This document shows, piece after piece, positions 17,253 to 26,107 of a stretch of 64,000 nt of DNA (the stretch's first letter is position 1; the number at the start of each line of letters is the position of its first letter). Source of the DNA: Terrabacter aerolatus (lineage in GTDB: Bacteria > Actinomycetota > Actinomycetes > Actinomycetales > Dermatophilaceae); NCBI RefSeq assembly GCF_007991735.1, contig NZ_BJYX01000005.1:124001-188000 (forward strand), written 5' to 3'. The position numbers were made by a program, and so were the translations under genes. Below the pieces are notes generated by a model. It was given only the letters and a program-made list of their open reading frames with translations. It had not been told where the DNA came from and ran no database searches.

Positions 17253-18050
17253 TCAGCGCGCCGGGGGTCCGCCGGGCTGTCCGGAACCCTCGCCCTCGGG
17301 GTCCGCACCGGCCTCGGCGAGGTCGGGTGCGGCATACCGCGGCGTGTAGCCCTGCCCGAGGACGCGGCGCCACCGCGACGGCCCGGACGCCACCGACCGC
17401 TGGAGCAGACGGTGGCCCGTCGGCGCGAGCGCCCACGTGCCGAACCACACGACGACCACCCCGACGACGAAGCCGGCCAGCACGTCGTGCCAGTAGTGCG
17501 CGCCGGTCAACACCCGCGAGGCCCCGACGGCCAGGGTGAGCGGCACGGCGAGGCGCCACCAGACGGGCGCCAGGATGACGACGGCGGTGGCGAGGGCGGC
17601 CGCGATCGTCGCGTGGTTGCTCGGCCACGACCAGTCACCGGGCGCGGGGCAAGCCGCGACGGTGTGGACCGAGAGCGTGCGACAGGGACGGTCCTCCCGG
17701 ACGAAACCCTTGACGACCTCGCTGAGCACGTATGCCGCCACCGTCGAGACCGCGGCCACCGCGGCCACGGCCAGGTGCTCGAGACCGCGCGAGCGCGCCC
17801 GCCAGGTGAGCCACGCCGCGACACCGGCGAGCACGACGAGCCCGAGCTCGCCGACGACCTCGAAGAAGCCACCGACGACCGACGGCAGCGCCACGGCACC
17901 GGACGCCGTCGCACGGTAGGCGGCGTCACGGACGACGAAGAGCAGGATGCCGAGGACGACGACGGCGACCCCTACCGGCAGGACGCCCGCCACGGGGCCG
18001 CCACCGAAGCGTCGCCGGACGTCCACGGCACCGTCATCTGGAGAAGGCAT
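17253..18050 (-). CDS. PAP2 superfamily phosphatase (membrane)
   Basis: A 265-residue integral membrane phosphatase with five or six helices. The three PAP2 motifs are present in order: KGFVREDRP (KxxxxxxRP), WPSNHATIA (PSxH) and SRVLTGAHYWHDVLAG (SRxxxxxHxxxD). Members remove phosphate from lipid pyrophosphates such as undecaprenyl pyrophosphate or phosphatidic acid on the outer face. The C-terminal 50 residues are a polar Pro/Gly-rich tail. ATG 18050 is preferred; GTG 18056 is an in-frame alternative. It is one of two PAP2 genes here (the other is 51103-51876) and has no regulator next to it. Confidence 0.9.
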   Translation of the reverse strand: MPSPDDGAVDVRRRFGGGPVAGVLPVGVAVVVLGILLFVVRDAAYRATASGAVALPSVVGGFFEVVGELGLVVLAGVAAWLTWRARSRGLEHLAVAAVAAVSTVAAYVLSEVVKGFVREDRPCRTLSVHTVAACPAPGDWSWPSNHATIAAALATAVVILAPVWWRLAVPLTLAVGASRVLTGAHYWHDVLAGFVVGVVVVWFGTWALAPTGHRLLQRSVASGPSRWRRVLGQGYTPRYAAPDLAEAGADPEGEGSGQPGGPPAR

Positions 18051-18094
18051 GGGCACGACCGTAGGCGATGAAGATGAGAGCCGCTGCAGGCCCG

Positions 18095-19177
18095 TCAGAG
18101 ACGTCCCCGGACCGGGGTGCGCGGCGTCGGGTCGCCGCCGTCGGGCATGACCATCTCGGCGCGGACCCCGAGCAGCCGCACCTCACGATCGGGGTCGAGG
18201 GTCTCGGCCAGGGCGACCGCGGCCGCGACGACCACATCCCGGTCGACCGTGGGCCCGGGCAGCTTGCGGGCCTTGGTCGTGGTGAAGAACGGGGCGTAGC
18301 GCACCTTGAGGGTGACACGGAAGACCGGACGCCCGTCCTCGACGGTGTCGTCGAAGGCCAGGGAGGCGAGCGCGCGGACGGCGTCACGCACCTCGTCAGG
18401 CGTCGTGAGGTTGCGCTGGAAGGTGGTCTCGCGGCTGTGCCCCCGCGCGATCCACGGGGAGTCGTCGACGACGGCCGACCCGATGCCGCGACCGAGCTCG
18501 GAGTACCAGACCCCCATGCGGGGCCCGAACTCACCGACGAGGACGGACTCGTCGGCGCCGGCGAGGTCGCGCACCGTGACGATCCCGTGGGTGGCCAGGC
18601 GCTTGGACACCTTGGACCCGACACCCCACAGGTCGATGGTCGGTCGCTCGCCCATGACCTCGAACCAGTTGTGCCGCGTCAGCCGGAAGACACCGCGCGG
18701 CTTGCCGAACCCCGTCGCGATCTTGGCCCGCACCTTGTTGTCGCCGATGCCGACGGAGCAGTGCAGTCCGGTCGCCTCGAGCACCGCGGCCCGCACCTGC
18801 CCGGCGAACGCCTCGGGGTCGTCGACGTCGACCCCGAGGAAGGCCTCGTCCCAGCCGAGCACCTCGACGACGACACCGAGTCGGCGCAGGGTCCCCATGA
18901 CCTGCTCGGACGCCTCGGTGTAGGCCGGGGCGTCGACCGGGAGGATCACCGCGTCCGGGACCTTTCGCGCGGCCAGGCGCAGCGGCATGCCGGAGCCCAC
19001 GCCGAAGGCGCGGGCCTCGTAACTGGCCGTGGAGACGACGGCACGCTCGGTCGGGTCGCCGTGACCGCCGACGATGACAGGAAAGCCTGCGAGCTCAGGA
19101 CGACGCAGCACCTCGACCGCAGCGATGAACTGGTCGAGGTCGACGTGCAGCACCCAGGGGTCGCGGCCGGCGCTCAT
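18095..19177 (-). CDS. dinB: DNA polymerase IV (Y family)
   Basis: A 360-residue translesion polymerase. The first catalytic motif is VLHVDLDQFIAAVE (Asp13 and Asp15). The second is GWDEAFLGVDVDD near residue 108, where most family members have S(I/V/T)DEAYLD, so the Ser is replaced by Trp while Asp and Glu remain. The helix-hairpin region WGVGSKVSKRLATHGI and the little-finger domain (GHSRETTFQRNLTT) are intact. No C-terminal beta-clamp motif of the QLSLF type is obvious: the protein ends with a polar PTPRTPVRGRL, so clamp binding may be weak. The gene stands alone, 38 bases from the next gene in the same direction. Confidence 0.9.
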   Translation of the reverse strand: MSAGRDPWVLHVDLDQFIAAVEVLRRPELAGFPVIVGGHGDPTERAVVSTASYEARAFGVGSGMPLRLAARKVPDAVILPVDAPAYTEASEQVMGTLRRLGVVVEVLGWDEAFLGVDVDDPEAFAGQVRAAVLEATGLHCSVGIGDNKVRAKIATGFGKPRGVFRLTRHNWFEVMGERPTIDLWGVGSKVSKRLATHGIVTVRDLAGADESVLVGEFGPRMGVWYSELGRGIGSAVVDDSPWIARGHSRETTFQRNLTTPDEVRDAVRALASLAFDDTVEDGRPVFRVTLKVRYAPFFTTTKARKLPGPTVDRDVVVAAAVALAETLDPDREVRLLGVRAEMVMPDGGDPTPRTPVRGRL

Positions 19178-19216
19178 CCCGCCATTGTGCCCGGCGGGTG
19201 CGACACCGCCCCGGCG

Positions 19217-19807
19217 TCAGCCCTGCGACGGCCGGTTGCGGCGCGAGGGTCGGGGCGCCCGCTCGGTGATCGGCTTGCCGCCCCGGAAGGTGTAGACGTC
19301 CGGCCCTTCAACGGGCGCCCAGCGGTCGTCGCCGTCCTCGTGGCCGTGGGCGTGGCCCTGGCCGTCGGGACCCTCGGCGCGGTCGTGGCCGTCGTGGTGT
19401 CCGCGCTCGTCCGTCGCGTCGGCCGCGCCGTCGGCGTCGTGGCCGTCGGCGTCATCGCCGTCGTCGAGCCCGTCGTCAAGGCCTTCGTCGGTGCCGTCGT
19501 CGGGGCCGTCGTCGACCGGGAAGGTGCGTCCGTCTCCGGCGACAGCCCGGGGGTCGTACGGCTCCCGCCCGTCCTGCTCATCGAGAGCCCGCGGCGCGGG
19601 CCCGGCGGCAGTGTCCTGCTCGCGCGCCGCGACGACGACGCCGTGGAAGAGCATCGCGGCCGCGAGGGCGGTCAGACCGAACGCGGACACGGCGAGCGGC
19701 GTTCCGGTGTGCGCGCCACCGATGGTGGAGCGGAGCAGGTGCAGGCCCCCGGCGACGGCCCCCACGATCGCGGCTCCGACGAACCAGATGACCGTGGTCC
19801 GGGTCAT
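19217..19807 (-). CDS. Small membrane protein with acidic His/Asp-rich tail, unknown function
   Basis: A 196-residue protein. Residues 1-65 contain two likely membrane helices (VIWFVGAAIVGAVAGGLHLL and AVSAFGLTALAAAMLFHGVV). The rest is hydrophilic, rich in Asp and Gly with a His-containing stretch (DERGHHDGHDRAEG, QGHAHGHEDGDDRW) that could bind metal, and ends in a basic PSRRNRPSQG. ATG 19807 is chosen; GTG 19819 is an in-frame alternative. I do not recognise the family. It lies 39 bases before the polymerase IV gene in the same direction and 123 bases after a Pro/Lys-rich membrane protein gene. Confidence 0.7.
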   Translation of the reverse strand: MTRTTVIWFVGAAIVGAVAGGLHLLRSTIGGAHTGTPLAVSAFGLTALAAAMLFHGVVVAAREQDTAAGPAPRALDEQDGREPYDPRAVAGDGRTFPVDDGPDDGTDEGLDDGLDDGDDADGHDADGAADATDERGHHDGHDRAEGPDGQGHAHGHEDGDDRWAPVEGPDVYTFRGGKPITERAPRPSRRNRPSQG

Positions 19808-19930
19808 AGATTTACCCACGGGGTCACTGTGGCACAGGTGATCGCCGACGGACGGCAGCCGCGACGAACGCGCAGCGACGGGTCGGGACTGGCGTCCCAG
19901 CGGCCGGCGCCGGGCGCCGCGTCACCGGTC

Positions 19931-21388
19931 TCAGCGGCGGGCGGGTACCGACGCCGCTGCCGAGGCCTTGGCAGAGGTTGCCGCCTTGCTCACCTTGCTC
20001 GCCTTGCTCACCTTGCCCGCCTTGCTCACCTTGCCCGCCTTGCTCACCTTGCTCACCTTGCTCACCTTGGCTGCCTTCGCCGAGGCCTGGGCGCCGTGTG
20101 ACGCGGAGGTGGCCGACTTCGCCGAGGGATCGCTCGCCGCGGTGCCGATCCGGAACGGCTTGGCGGACGTGGCGGACTTCGGGTTCTTCGGCTTCGGCTT
20201 CGGCCCGACGGGTGCGGGCTTCGGCCCGACGGGTGCCGGCTTCGGGCTCAGCGCGTCGGGCGACAGGGTGAGGCTCGCCCCGAGCTGGGTGAGTCCGGAG
20301 ACGGCGGCCGACACGCCGGATCCGGGCTTCGCCGGCTTGGCAGCCGCGGCGGGCTGCGCCGGAGTGGCGGGCGTCGCCGGCATCGCGGCCGATCCCGACG
20401 TCCCGGGCCGGGCCGGCGTGGCGGGCGTCGCCGGCGTGGCGCGGGTGGCGCGGGTCGCGCGGACGGTCGGGCTCGGCGGTGTCGTGGCCTCGTCGGTCAG
20501 CGACGCCACCGACTCGTCGGTGCCGTCGGCGACCGCCGCGGGAGGCGTGCCCGTCGACCGGGTCGCAGCGGGCGCAGGACGCACCGCGACGGACGACGGA
20601 GGCGTGACGGCATACGACGTCCTGGTCTGCGACACCGCGGGGGTGCGTGCCGCGCCGCCCGTGCCGTTGGAGCTGACCGGGACGAGTGCGGCGACGCCGG
20701 GCGCCTCGTCCGGGCGGTCGTGGGCGGCCACCGAGCCGGTGATGAGGGCCACGACGGCTGCGCCGAGCAGCATTCCCGCCCCACGCTGCCCGCCGACGCG
20801 GGTCAGCGACAGATGCCCCTGCACGAGCGCGGCGCTGGCCGCGAGCAGGGTCGAGACGCCCAGGACGATGAGGCCGCCCGTCAGGCCGCCGGCGAGGCAG
20901 CTGACGAGCAGGAGCACCGCGAGGACCACGAAGCCACGCACCGTCCCCTCGGGAGCGGCGCCGCGCGCCCGGTGGTCGGCGAGGAGGTCGACTCGCTCCT
21001 GCTCGAACCACGCCTCGTCGACGAAGGCCGTCGGGCGGGCCGGGAGTGTGAACGAGGCATCCTCGAGCGCGGTCAATCGGGGCATTTCGGACAACACATC
21101 GTCAGTGTGCTGCATGGAGGCCTCGGTGTGCACGTGGGACGGGTGCGACTTCTGGGACTCGCGTCCCTCGAGGGGCTGCCGCCGATCCGTGCCGCCGAGC
21201 TCGCGGGACTCCGTGCGGCCCCCGCCCGTGGACCCGGAGCCGGCACCGGCTGCCGCCCAGAGCTGCCACCCGCGTGGGGGGACCGGCCAGGACGGGTCGG
21301 GCAGCCAGCGGTCCGTGTCGGCGTCGCGACGGGGCAGGGCGCCCTTGGCGTCGCGCGGCGAGTTCGAGTCGCCGTGCAGGGGCGTCAT
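19931..21388 (-). CDS. Membrane protein with WP.PP.GWQ motif and long Ala/Pro/Lys-rich tail
   Basis: About 485 residues from ATG 21388; starts at ATG 21412 or ATG 21115 are possible. The N-terminal region carries the short motif [14 protein letters not shown], common near the start of actinobacterial membrane proteins. Residues about 140-210 hold two or three membrane helices ([37 protein letters not shown]). The outer or C-terminal 270 residues are low-complexity: Thr/Pro/Ala repeats, two KPAPVGP units, then a lysine-rich tail of VSK/AGK triplets. The Lys-rich tail resembles those of nucleoid or wall-binding proteins, but no function can be assigned. Its gene is divergent from a GH68-like hydrolase across an AT-rich gap. 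Confidence 0.7.
   Translation of the reverse strand: MTPLHGDSNSPRDAKGALPRRDADTDRWLPDPSWPVPPRGWQLWAAAGAGSGSTGGGRTESRELGGTDRRQPLEGRESQKSHPSHVHTEASMQHTDDVLSEMPRLTALEDASFTLPARPTAFVDEAWFEQERVDLLADHRARGAAPEGTVRGFVVLAVLLLVSCLAGGLTGGLIVLGVSTLLAASAALVQGHLSLTRVGGQRGAGMLLGAAVVALITGSVAAHDRPDEAPGVAALVPVSSNGTGGAARTPAVSQTRTSYAVTPPSSVAVRPAPAATRSTGTPPAAVADGTDESVASLTDEATTPPSPTVRATRATRATPATPATPARPGTSGSAAMPATPATPAQPAAAAKPAKPGSGVSAAVSGLTQLGASLTLSPDALSPKPAPVGPKPAPVGPKPKPKNPKSATSAKPFRIGTAASDPSAKSATSASHGAQASAKAAKVSKVSKVSKAGKVSKAGKVSKASKVSKAATSAKASAAASVPARR
19986..20075 (-). repeat. 9-bp tandem repeat (10 units) encoding the VSK/AGK tail
   Basis: The + strand unit TTGCTCACC is repeated ten times with small changes (TTGCTCGCC, TTGCCCGCC, TTGGCTGCC). 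On the coding strand it gives Lys-Val-Ser or Lys-Ala-Gly triplets. The period keeps the frame. Confidence 0.9.
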
Positions 21389-21461
21389 GCTCGTCGTCAC
21401 CAGACTCACCATTCCTGCGATCGCACGAGGCACCGGAAAGAGGACGGTGCTGCTACAGGAC

Positions 21462-21527
21462 GAGAGTACGGGCAAAGTCAGGTTTTGTACCGTAAATAGT
21501 AAAGGAAAGGCAAAATTCGTCATCTGT
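21462..21527. promoter_or_regulatory. AT-rich intergenic island with short inverted repeat
   Basis: This stretch is far lower in GC than the rest of the window. It contains TACGG and CCGTA 18 bases apart and the run GTAAATAGTAAAGGAAAGG. It probably holds the promoters of the divergent genes at 21388 and 21558. I could not assign a confident -35/-10 pair. Confidence 0.4.
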
Positions 21528-21528
21528 C

Positions 21529-21546
21529 CACCCCGATGGGGGTGGC
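21529..21546 (+). promoter_or_regulatory. Hairpin just before the GH68-like start
   Basis: CCACCCC-GAT-GGGGGTGG can fold into a 7-bp stem 11 bases before ATG 21558. The 3' arm is also the only purine-rich ribosome-site candidate, so the hairpin could limit translation. Confidence 0.4.
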
Positions 21547-21557
21547 AGACTTCGACC

Positions 21558-22532
21558 ATGTTGCGCCTCGAGGACCGCTGGATCTGGGACGCCTGGACCG
21601 TCGACGACGGCGAGCGTACCCATCTCTTCTACCTCCAGGCGCCGCGCTCGCTCGGCGACGCGGGGCTCCGGCACGTCAACGCGACGATCGGCCACGCCGT
21701 CTCGAGCGACTGCGTCGACTGGGAGGTGCTCGGCGACACCTTCGGACCCGCCGAGCGCGGCTTCGACGACCTCGCGATCTGGACCGGGTCGACGATCCGC
21801 GACGGCGACCGGTGGAGGATGTTCTACACGGCCATCTCGCGCGCCGGCCACCACATCTACGACCAGCGCATCGGCACGGCCGTCTCGGACGACCTGCACC
21901 ACTGGACCCGCGTGTCGGACCAGCCCGCCCTGCGCGTCGACCCGCGTCACTACAAGACGCTCGCCTCGCACCCCGGCCCGACCAAGGGGCCGGACCGCGA
22001 GGGCAGCAGCGAGACGTGGCGCGACCCGCTCGTGCTGCGCGACCCGGACGGGGATGGCTGGCACCTGCTCGTGACCGCTCGGGCCCGCGACGCCGCGACG
22101 AACGACGACGGCGTCATCGCCCATGCCTGGAGCCGCGACCTCCACCGCGGGGAGGTCCGCGAGCCGCTGTGCGCGCCCGGCGCCGGCTTCGGGCAGCTCG
22201 AGGTGCTGCGCAGCCTCGAGGTCGACGGCCGACCGGTCCTCGTGTTCACCTGCCACCCCGACGAGATGACCCCCGAGCGGCAGGCCACGGCGCACGGCTG
22301 CTGCACGTGGTCGGTGCCCTCACCCGGCCTGCTCGGTCCGTGGGACCTGACCCGGGCGCGGCCCTTCACCGCCGACCCGACGCTCTTCGCCGCGCCCGTC
22401 GTCACGCGCCGAGACGGCAGCACCGTCATCTTCGGCTTCCACCACGACGGCGCCGACGGGTCCCTGTGGATCGGGGACCCGACCCCGGTGACCGTCGACG
22501 CCGAGGGCTACCTCGTGCCGTCCGCCGGCTGA
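21558..22532 (+). CDS. Glycoside hydrolase, GH68/GH32-like beta-propeller
   Basis: A 324-residue predicted cytoplasmic five-bladed propeller hydrolase of the GH32/43/68 fold. The nucleophile region is DRWIWDAWTVDDG (residues 5-17, WDxW type). The RDP-type stabiliser is ETWRDPLVLRDPDGDGW. The acid/base Glu is probably in FGQLEVLRSLEVDG. AIWTGSTIRDGDRWRMFYTA and VIFGFHHDGADGSLWIGDP are further conserved blade segments. There is no signal peptide, so it would act on an imported sugar such as a fructoside, but the substrate is not proven. The start is the first Met of the recognised domain. The stop overlaps the end of the convergent acylase gene by 25 bases. Confidence 0.8.
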   Translation: MLRLEDRWIWDAWTVDDGERTHLFYLQAPRSLGDAGLRHVNATIGHAVSSDCVDWEVLGDTFGPAERGFDDLAIWTGSTIRDGDRWRMFYTAISRAGHHIYDQRIGTAVSDDLHHWTRVSDQPALRVDPRHYKTLASHPGPTKGPDREGSSETWRDPLVLRDPDGDGWHLLVTARARDAATNDDGVIAHAWSRDLHRGEVREPLCAPGAGFGQLEVLRSLEVDGRPVLVFTCHPDEMTPERQATAHGCCTWSVPSPGLLGPWDLTRARPFTADPTLFAAPVVTRRDGSTVIFGFHHDGADGSLWIGDPTPVTVDAEGYLVPSAG

Positions 22533-24685
22533 CGCGCCGCGACGTCGGCGAGTCGCACCGGGTGCAGCTCGCCGGCGAGCCAGGCGCGGGTCTGGTCGGC
22601 GAAGTGCGGGTCGCGCGCGTCACCGCTCGCACCGAACGGCACGACCCACCCGCTCGCGTCCCGGTCGGCGAGGTCCCACACGTAGCGCGCCACGGGGCCG
22701 CCGTAGCAGTGGTCGGTGACCCCGGGCGCGCTGGCTGCCGCGAGGACGCAGCCCTTGTCGCCGCCGACGGGGTCCCCCGGCACCCGTGGCCCGCGACCGG
22801 AGGCGTCGAGCGCGTGGACGGGGTCGAGCCAGTGCCGCTCGCCCCACGTCGTCGGCGGGCCGGCCTGTGCGGCAACGCGTTCGAGGGCGACGCGCACGCC
22901 CTCGCCGACGTCGATGCCGTGCTGCGGGCCGAGTCGGGCCACCGAGTGCCAGGCCGCCCCGACCTGCGTCACCACGTCGGTCCAGGCAAGGAAGAGGCGC
23001 GAGTGCCCGCTGGCCTCGTGCAGCACGGCGAGGACCGGGTGCTCGGAGAACCAGCGCACGAGGGCGGTGCGCCAGGCGGCGAAGAGCGCGGCGCCGGCGC
23101 TGTCGGCATCGCTGTGCCCGTCCCACGCGAGCAGTCGCGACCGCACGTCGGCGGCAGCACCGGCGACGTCGGCCGCCCCGACCAGCTCGCGCATGAGCAC
23201 CGCCTGGCCGTTGAGCGTGTCGACGTGGACGGCCGCGCAGTCGTGGGCCGTCAGGCCCTCCCCCGCCTCGACGAGCGAGCGGATGCGGTCGGCCCGGAAC
23301 GGCGTGGCGTACTCGACGCCCAGCCCGCCACCGCTGGACCGGTCGTTCGCGCTGACCATGACCTCCGGAACGTCCCGTGCGGGGCCGCGCCGGTAGCCGC
23401 GCCACACGTGCCTCGGGTCCCACGCGGCCACCGGCAGCACCGCGCCGACGTCGTCACGTCGCGGGACCCGGCCGGCCACGACGTGCCGCATGCGTCCGCT
23501 GACGTCGGCCACGAGGGCGCTGTTGACCGGCTCGACCCAGCGCGACAGGGCCTCCTCGACGTCGGCGACCGTGCGCGAGCGCAGGAGCGGCAGGAAGGCC
23601 CCGAAACCGAGGTCCTCCTCCACCTGCGTCGGCGTGCGCAGGCTGTGCAGGGCGGGGTGCGCCCGCCGCGGCTGCACGCTCTCGTCGGTCCACTGCGGCG
23701 GCGCCTCGGCCTCCGCGTCGAGCCGTTCGAGCTCCGCCTCGAGCCCGGTGACCACGGGCCCCCGGGCGGTGACGACGACCGGCACGGTCACGTCCGCCGC
23801 ACCGCGCACCCGCACGGTCTCGGTGCTCGCGCTCACCGGCTCCCATCCGTCGATCCCCCTGGCCTTGAGGACCGGTGAGCCGTCCGGGGCGTGTCCGACG
23901 TGACCGAGCGACTCGAGCGTCAGGTCCTGGTAGTCGGCCATCGCGTTCGTGATGCCCCACGCGACCGTGCCGGTGTGCGCGAAGTGCTGCACGCCGGGGA
24001 CACCGGGGAAGGTGAAGCCGACGACGTCGAACTCCGGGCACGCCAACGCGACCTGCTGGTAGCAACCGGGCAGCTCGATCGTGCGGTGCGGGTCACCCGC
24101 GACGAGCGGGAGTCCGCTCGCGGTGCGCGCGCCGCCGACGACCCACGCGTTGCTGCCCGAGGCCTCGGCCCGCTCGACCCCCTCCCCGTCGAGCATCGCC
24201 AGCGCCTCGACGCCGAGCCGCTCGGCGACGTGGGCGTTGAAGAGCTTGGCGGGGAACGTCCCGAAGAGCAGGTGGATGCCCCAGAAGATGCCGAGCGGCG
24301 TCCACGGCTGCCACGGCCGGGGCGACGCGGCATACGACTCCAGCCCGAGCCGGGCGACCTCCGGAGTGCCCGCGAGGCCCTCGGAGAGGGTGGCGTTGAC
24401 CCCGTCGACGTATGCCGTGAGCCACGTCCGCGTCTCCGGGTCGAGCCGCTCGTAGCAGCGCCGCACCGTCGGCTCGAGCCGCACCTGGCGGGCGAAGCGG
24501 TCCCAGGCGAGCCCGTCGGCCCCGACGTACTCGGCGGTGCGGCCCTCCATGCGCCAGCGGTGGTGCTCGACCTGCCACGCGCGGTCGAGGGCGGTGACGC
24601 GGCCCTGGAGGCGGGCCAGCTCCATGACGTCGTCGGCGCGCAGGTGTGGGATGCCGAGGGCGTCGCGGCGCACCGCCCCCGTCAC
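22508..24685 (-). CDS. Penicillin acylase family protein (Ntn hydrolase)
   Basis: A 725-residue precursor of an N-terminal-nucleophile amidase. The self-cleavage site with the catalytic Ser is EASGSNAWVVGG near residue 200, followed by GLPLVAGDPH and the Asn/Arg-containing segments VMVSANDRSSGGG and GEGLTAHDCAAVHVD of the beta subunit. The spacer and the A-chain (LGIPHLRADDVMELARLQG at the N-terminus) are in the usual order. Relatives hydrolyse acyl side chains from beta-lactams, acyl-homoserine lactones or lipopeptides; which applies is unknown. No signal peptide is visible at the GTG 24685 start, which is unusual for this family and suggests a cytoplasmic enzyme. The start overlaps the stop of the upstream PPOX gene (GTGA), indicating an operon. 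Confidence 0.9.
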   Translation of the reverse strand: MTGAVRRDALGIPHLRADDVMELARLQGRVTALDRAWQVEHHRWRMEGRTAEYVGADGLAWDRFARQVRLEPTVRRCYERLDPETRTWLTAYVDGVNATLSEGLAGTPEVARLGLESYAASPRPWQPWTPLGIFWGIHLLFGTFPAKLFNAHVAERLGVEALAMLDGEGVERAEASGSNAWVVGGARTASGLPLVAGDPHRTIELPGCYQQVALACPEFDVVGFTFPGVPGVQHFAHTGTVAWGITNAMADYQDLTLESLGHVGHAPDGSPVLKARGIDGWEPVSASTETVRVRGAADVTVPVVVTARGPVVTGLEAELERLDAEAEAPPQWTDESVQPRRAHPALHSLRTPTQVEEDLGFGAFLPLLRSRTVADVEEALSRWVEPVNSALVADVSGRMRHVVAGRVPRRDDVGAVLPVAAWDPRHVWRGYRRGPARDVPEVMVSANDRSSGGGLGVEYATPFRADRIRSLVEAGEGLTAHDCAAVHVDTLNGQAVLMRELVGAADVAGAAADVRSRLLAWDGHSDADSAGAALFAAWRTALVRWFSEHPVLAVLHEASGHSRLFLAWTDVVTQVGAAWHSVARLGPQHGIDVGEGVRVALERVAAQAGPPTTWGERHWLDPVHALDASGRGPRVPGDPVGGDKGCVLAAASAPGVTDHCYGGPVARYVWDLADRDASGWVVPFGASGDARDPHFADQTRAWLAGELHPVRLADVAARQPADGTR

Positions 24686-25092
24686 GTGGCGTCCTGCAAC
24701 CGGCCCCAGCCGTGCCACCGGTCGACAGCGATGCGGGCCGTGACGCGGGGCCGGTCGCGCACCCGGTAGGGCCGACCCGTGTAGTGCGTGGCGAGGCGGT
24801 CGATGTCGGCGAGCGCCGGGTCCTCGACGAGCTCGACCACGCGGCCCTGGAGGCTGACGTGGGTGATCCAGTCGACGGGGTCCATGGCGCTGAGGCTGAC
24901 GCGGGGGTCGGCGCGCAGCCACTCGAGGCGCTTGCGCCCGGCATCCATGTTGACGACGACCTGACCGTCCTCGAGCAGGTACCACGTCGGCACCGAGACG
25001 GGCGAGCCGTCGGGGCGCAGGCAGCTGATGGTGGCGTGGTTCGGTCGGCTCAGGAACTCGACCACCTGGGCGGGCATCGGGGCGCGGGGCAC
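24682..25092 (-). CDS. PPOX-class (pyridoxamine 5'-phosphate oxidase-like) flavin/F420-binding protein
   Basis: A 136-residue split beta-barrel protein. Characteristic parts are FLSRPNHATISCLRPDGSPV, PTWYLLEDGQVVVNMDAGRK, RLEWLRADPRVSLSAMD and the C-terminal RVTARIAVDRWHGWG. This fits the F420- or FMN-dependent PPOX group abundant in actinobacteria, which carries out redox reactions on diverse small molecules. Without a structure comparison the cofactor cannot be decided. The start is GTG 25092, with GGAG 7 bases upstream. It is followed by the penicillin acylase gene with a 4-base overlap and preceded by a hypothetical gene 71 bases away in the same direction. Confidence 0.85.
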   Translation of the reverse strand: MPRAPMPAQVVEFLSRPNHATISCLRPDGSPVSVPTWYLLEDGQVVVNMDAGRKRLEWLRADPRVSLSAMDPVDWITHVSLQGRVVELVEDPALADIDRLATHYTGRPYRVRDRPRVTARIAVDRWHGWGRLQDAT

Positions 25093-25163
25093 TGCGGATC
25101 TCCTTCGACCTCGGGGTTGCTCGGACTGTCGGGCGGGTGCGTCGTGGGACAGGGCGGTCGGCC

Positions 25164-25616
25164 TCAGTCCTGCGTGGCGGACGACCGGCGCTCGATCTCG
25201 CGCAGGAACGCGTCGGAGATCCGGCGGTACTGCTGCAGGGTCAGGGTCACCGGCGCGCCGACCTCGAGCCCGAGAACGCTGCGCGTCGGGTCGAGGGGCA
25301 CGGCCGGGTCGGCCAGGACGGTCCCACCGTTCGCGGTCAGGGAGCGGGCGAGCACCCGGACCTCGTCGAGCGCGCCGCCGTCTGCGGCGGCACCGGTGGT
25401 ACGGCGACGCTCGGCGAAACAGCCGTCGAGCACGATGAGCATGTTGTTGAAGTACTCGTACTCCAGCGACTCGAGGGCACTCTCGAGGGCCGAGACGTCG
25501 GCGTCGCCGTGGTCGCGCGCGGACCGGGCGACCTCCTGGAACACCGCGACCTGGGACTCGATGCGCGACCGGCAGGCGTCGATGTAGTCCTGCTCGTACT
25601 CCGTCGGACCCGGCAT
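25164..25616 (-). CDS. Hypothetical cytoplasmic protein
   Basis: A 150-residue soluble protein with no signal peptide or membrane helix. The N-terminal half is helical and charged (EYEQDYIDACRSRIESQVAV, ALESALESLEYEYFNNMLIV). The C-terminal half has short hydrophobic strands (RSVLGLEVGAPVTLTLQQYR) and ends in RRSSATQD. I recognise no domain. Its base composition and codon use match the neighbours, so it is a real gene. It lies upstream of the PPOX and acylase genes in the same direction with a 71-base gap and is divergent from the DUF2237 gene. Confidence 0.65.
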   Translation of the reverse strand: MPGPTEYEQDYIDACRSRIESQVAVFQEVARSARDHGDADVSALESALESLEYEYFNNMLIVLDGCFAERRRTTGAAADGGALDEVRVLARSLTANGGTVLADPAVPLDPTRSVLGLEVGAPVTLTLQQYRRISDAFLREIERRSSATQD

Positions 25617-25697
25617 GACCTCAGCCTAGCGATCCGCGCCCCGGCGGACTCCTCGTCGAGCGGCGTGAGGCGCCCGGTCGACCACTAGGTTTGGGCC

Positions 25698-26093
25698 ATG
25701 GCAGCGCGTGAACGGAACGTGCTCGGCACCGAGCTCGAGGCGTGCGGCACCGACCCGGTGACGGGCTTCTACCGCGACGGCTACTGCACCACCGGCCCCG
25801 AGGACCGGGGCAGCCACACCATCTGCGTCGTCGTCACCGGCGAGTTCCTCGCCCACCAGCTGGGCGTCGGCAACGACCTCGTGACCCCGCGCCCCGAGTG
25901 GCGCTTCCCCGGCCTGACGCCCGGCGACCGCTGGTGCGTCGTGGCCGGCCGCTGGCTCGAGGCGCACCGGGACGGCGCCGCGGCGCCCGTCCTGCTCGTC
26001 GCCACCCACGAGCGCGCGCTCGAGGTGGTGCCGCTCCAGCTGCTGCAGTCGTATGCCGCCGACGTGCCCGACGACCCGAGCTCGCTGCTCTGA
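25698..26093 (+). CDS. DUF2237 family protein
   Basis: A 131-residue protein. The family hallmarks are RNVLGTELEACGTDPVTGFY, RDGYCTTGPEDRGSHTICVV and TGEFLAHQLGVGNDLVTPRP, with PGLTPGDRWCVVAGRW and LQSYAADVP towards the end. Length is usual for the family. DUF2237 proteins are widespread, often small and cytoplasmic, with conserved Cys residues (here Cys16, Cys32 and Cys43) but no known activity. The start ATG 25698 is chosen because the conserved region begins seven residues later. The next gene (pentapeptide protein) begins 14 bases after the stop, so the two are probably co-transcribed. Confidence 0.85.
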   Translation: MAARERNVLGTELEACGTDPVTGFYRDGYCTTGPEDRGSHTICVVVTGEFLAHQLGVGNDLVTPRPEWRFPGLTPGDRWCVVAGRWLEAHRDGAAAPVLLVATHERALEVVPLQLLQSYAADVPDDPSSLL

Positions 26094-26107
26094 CCGATAC
26101 TGGCCCG

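Noticed and set aside
19968-21557. Continuous + strand frame upstream of the GH68-like gene, beginning with Leu-rich repeats
   Set aside because: It is the complement of the VSK/AGK repeat and of a membrane protein encoded on the - strand. The hydrolase domain starts at 21558.
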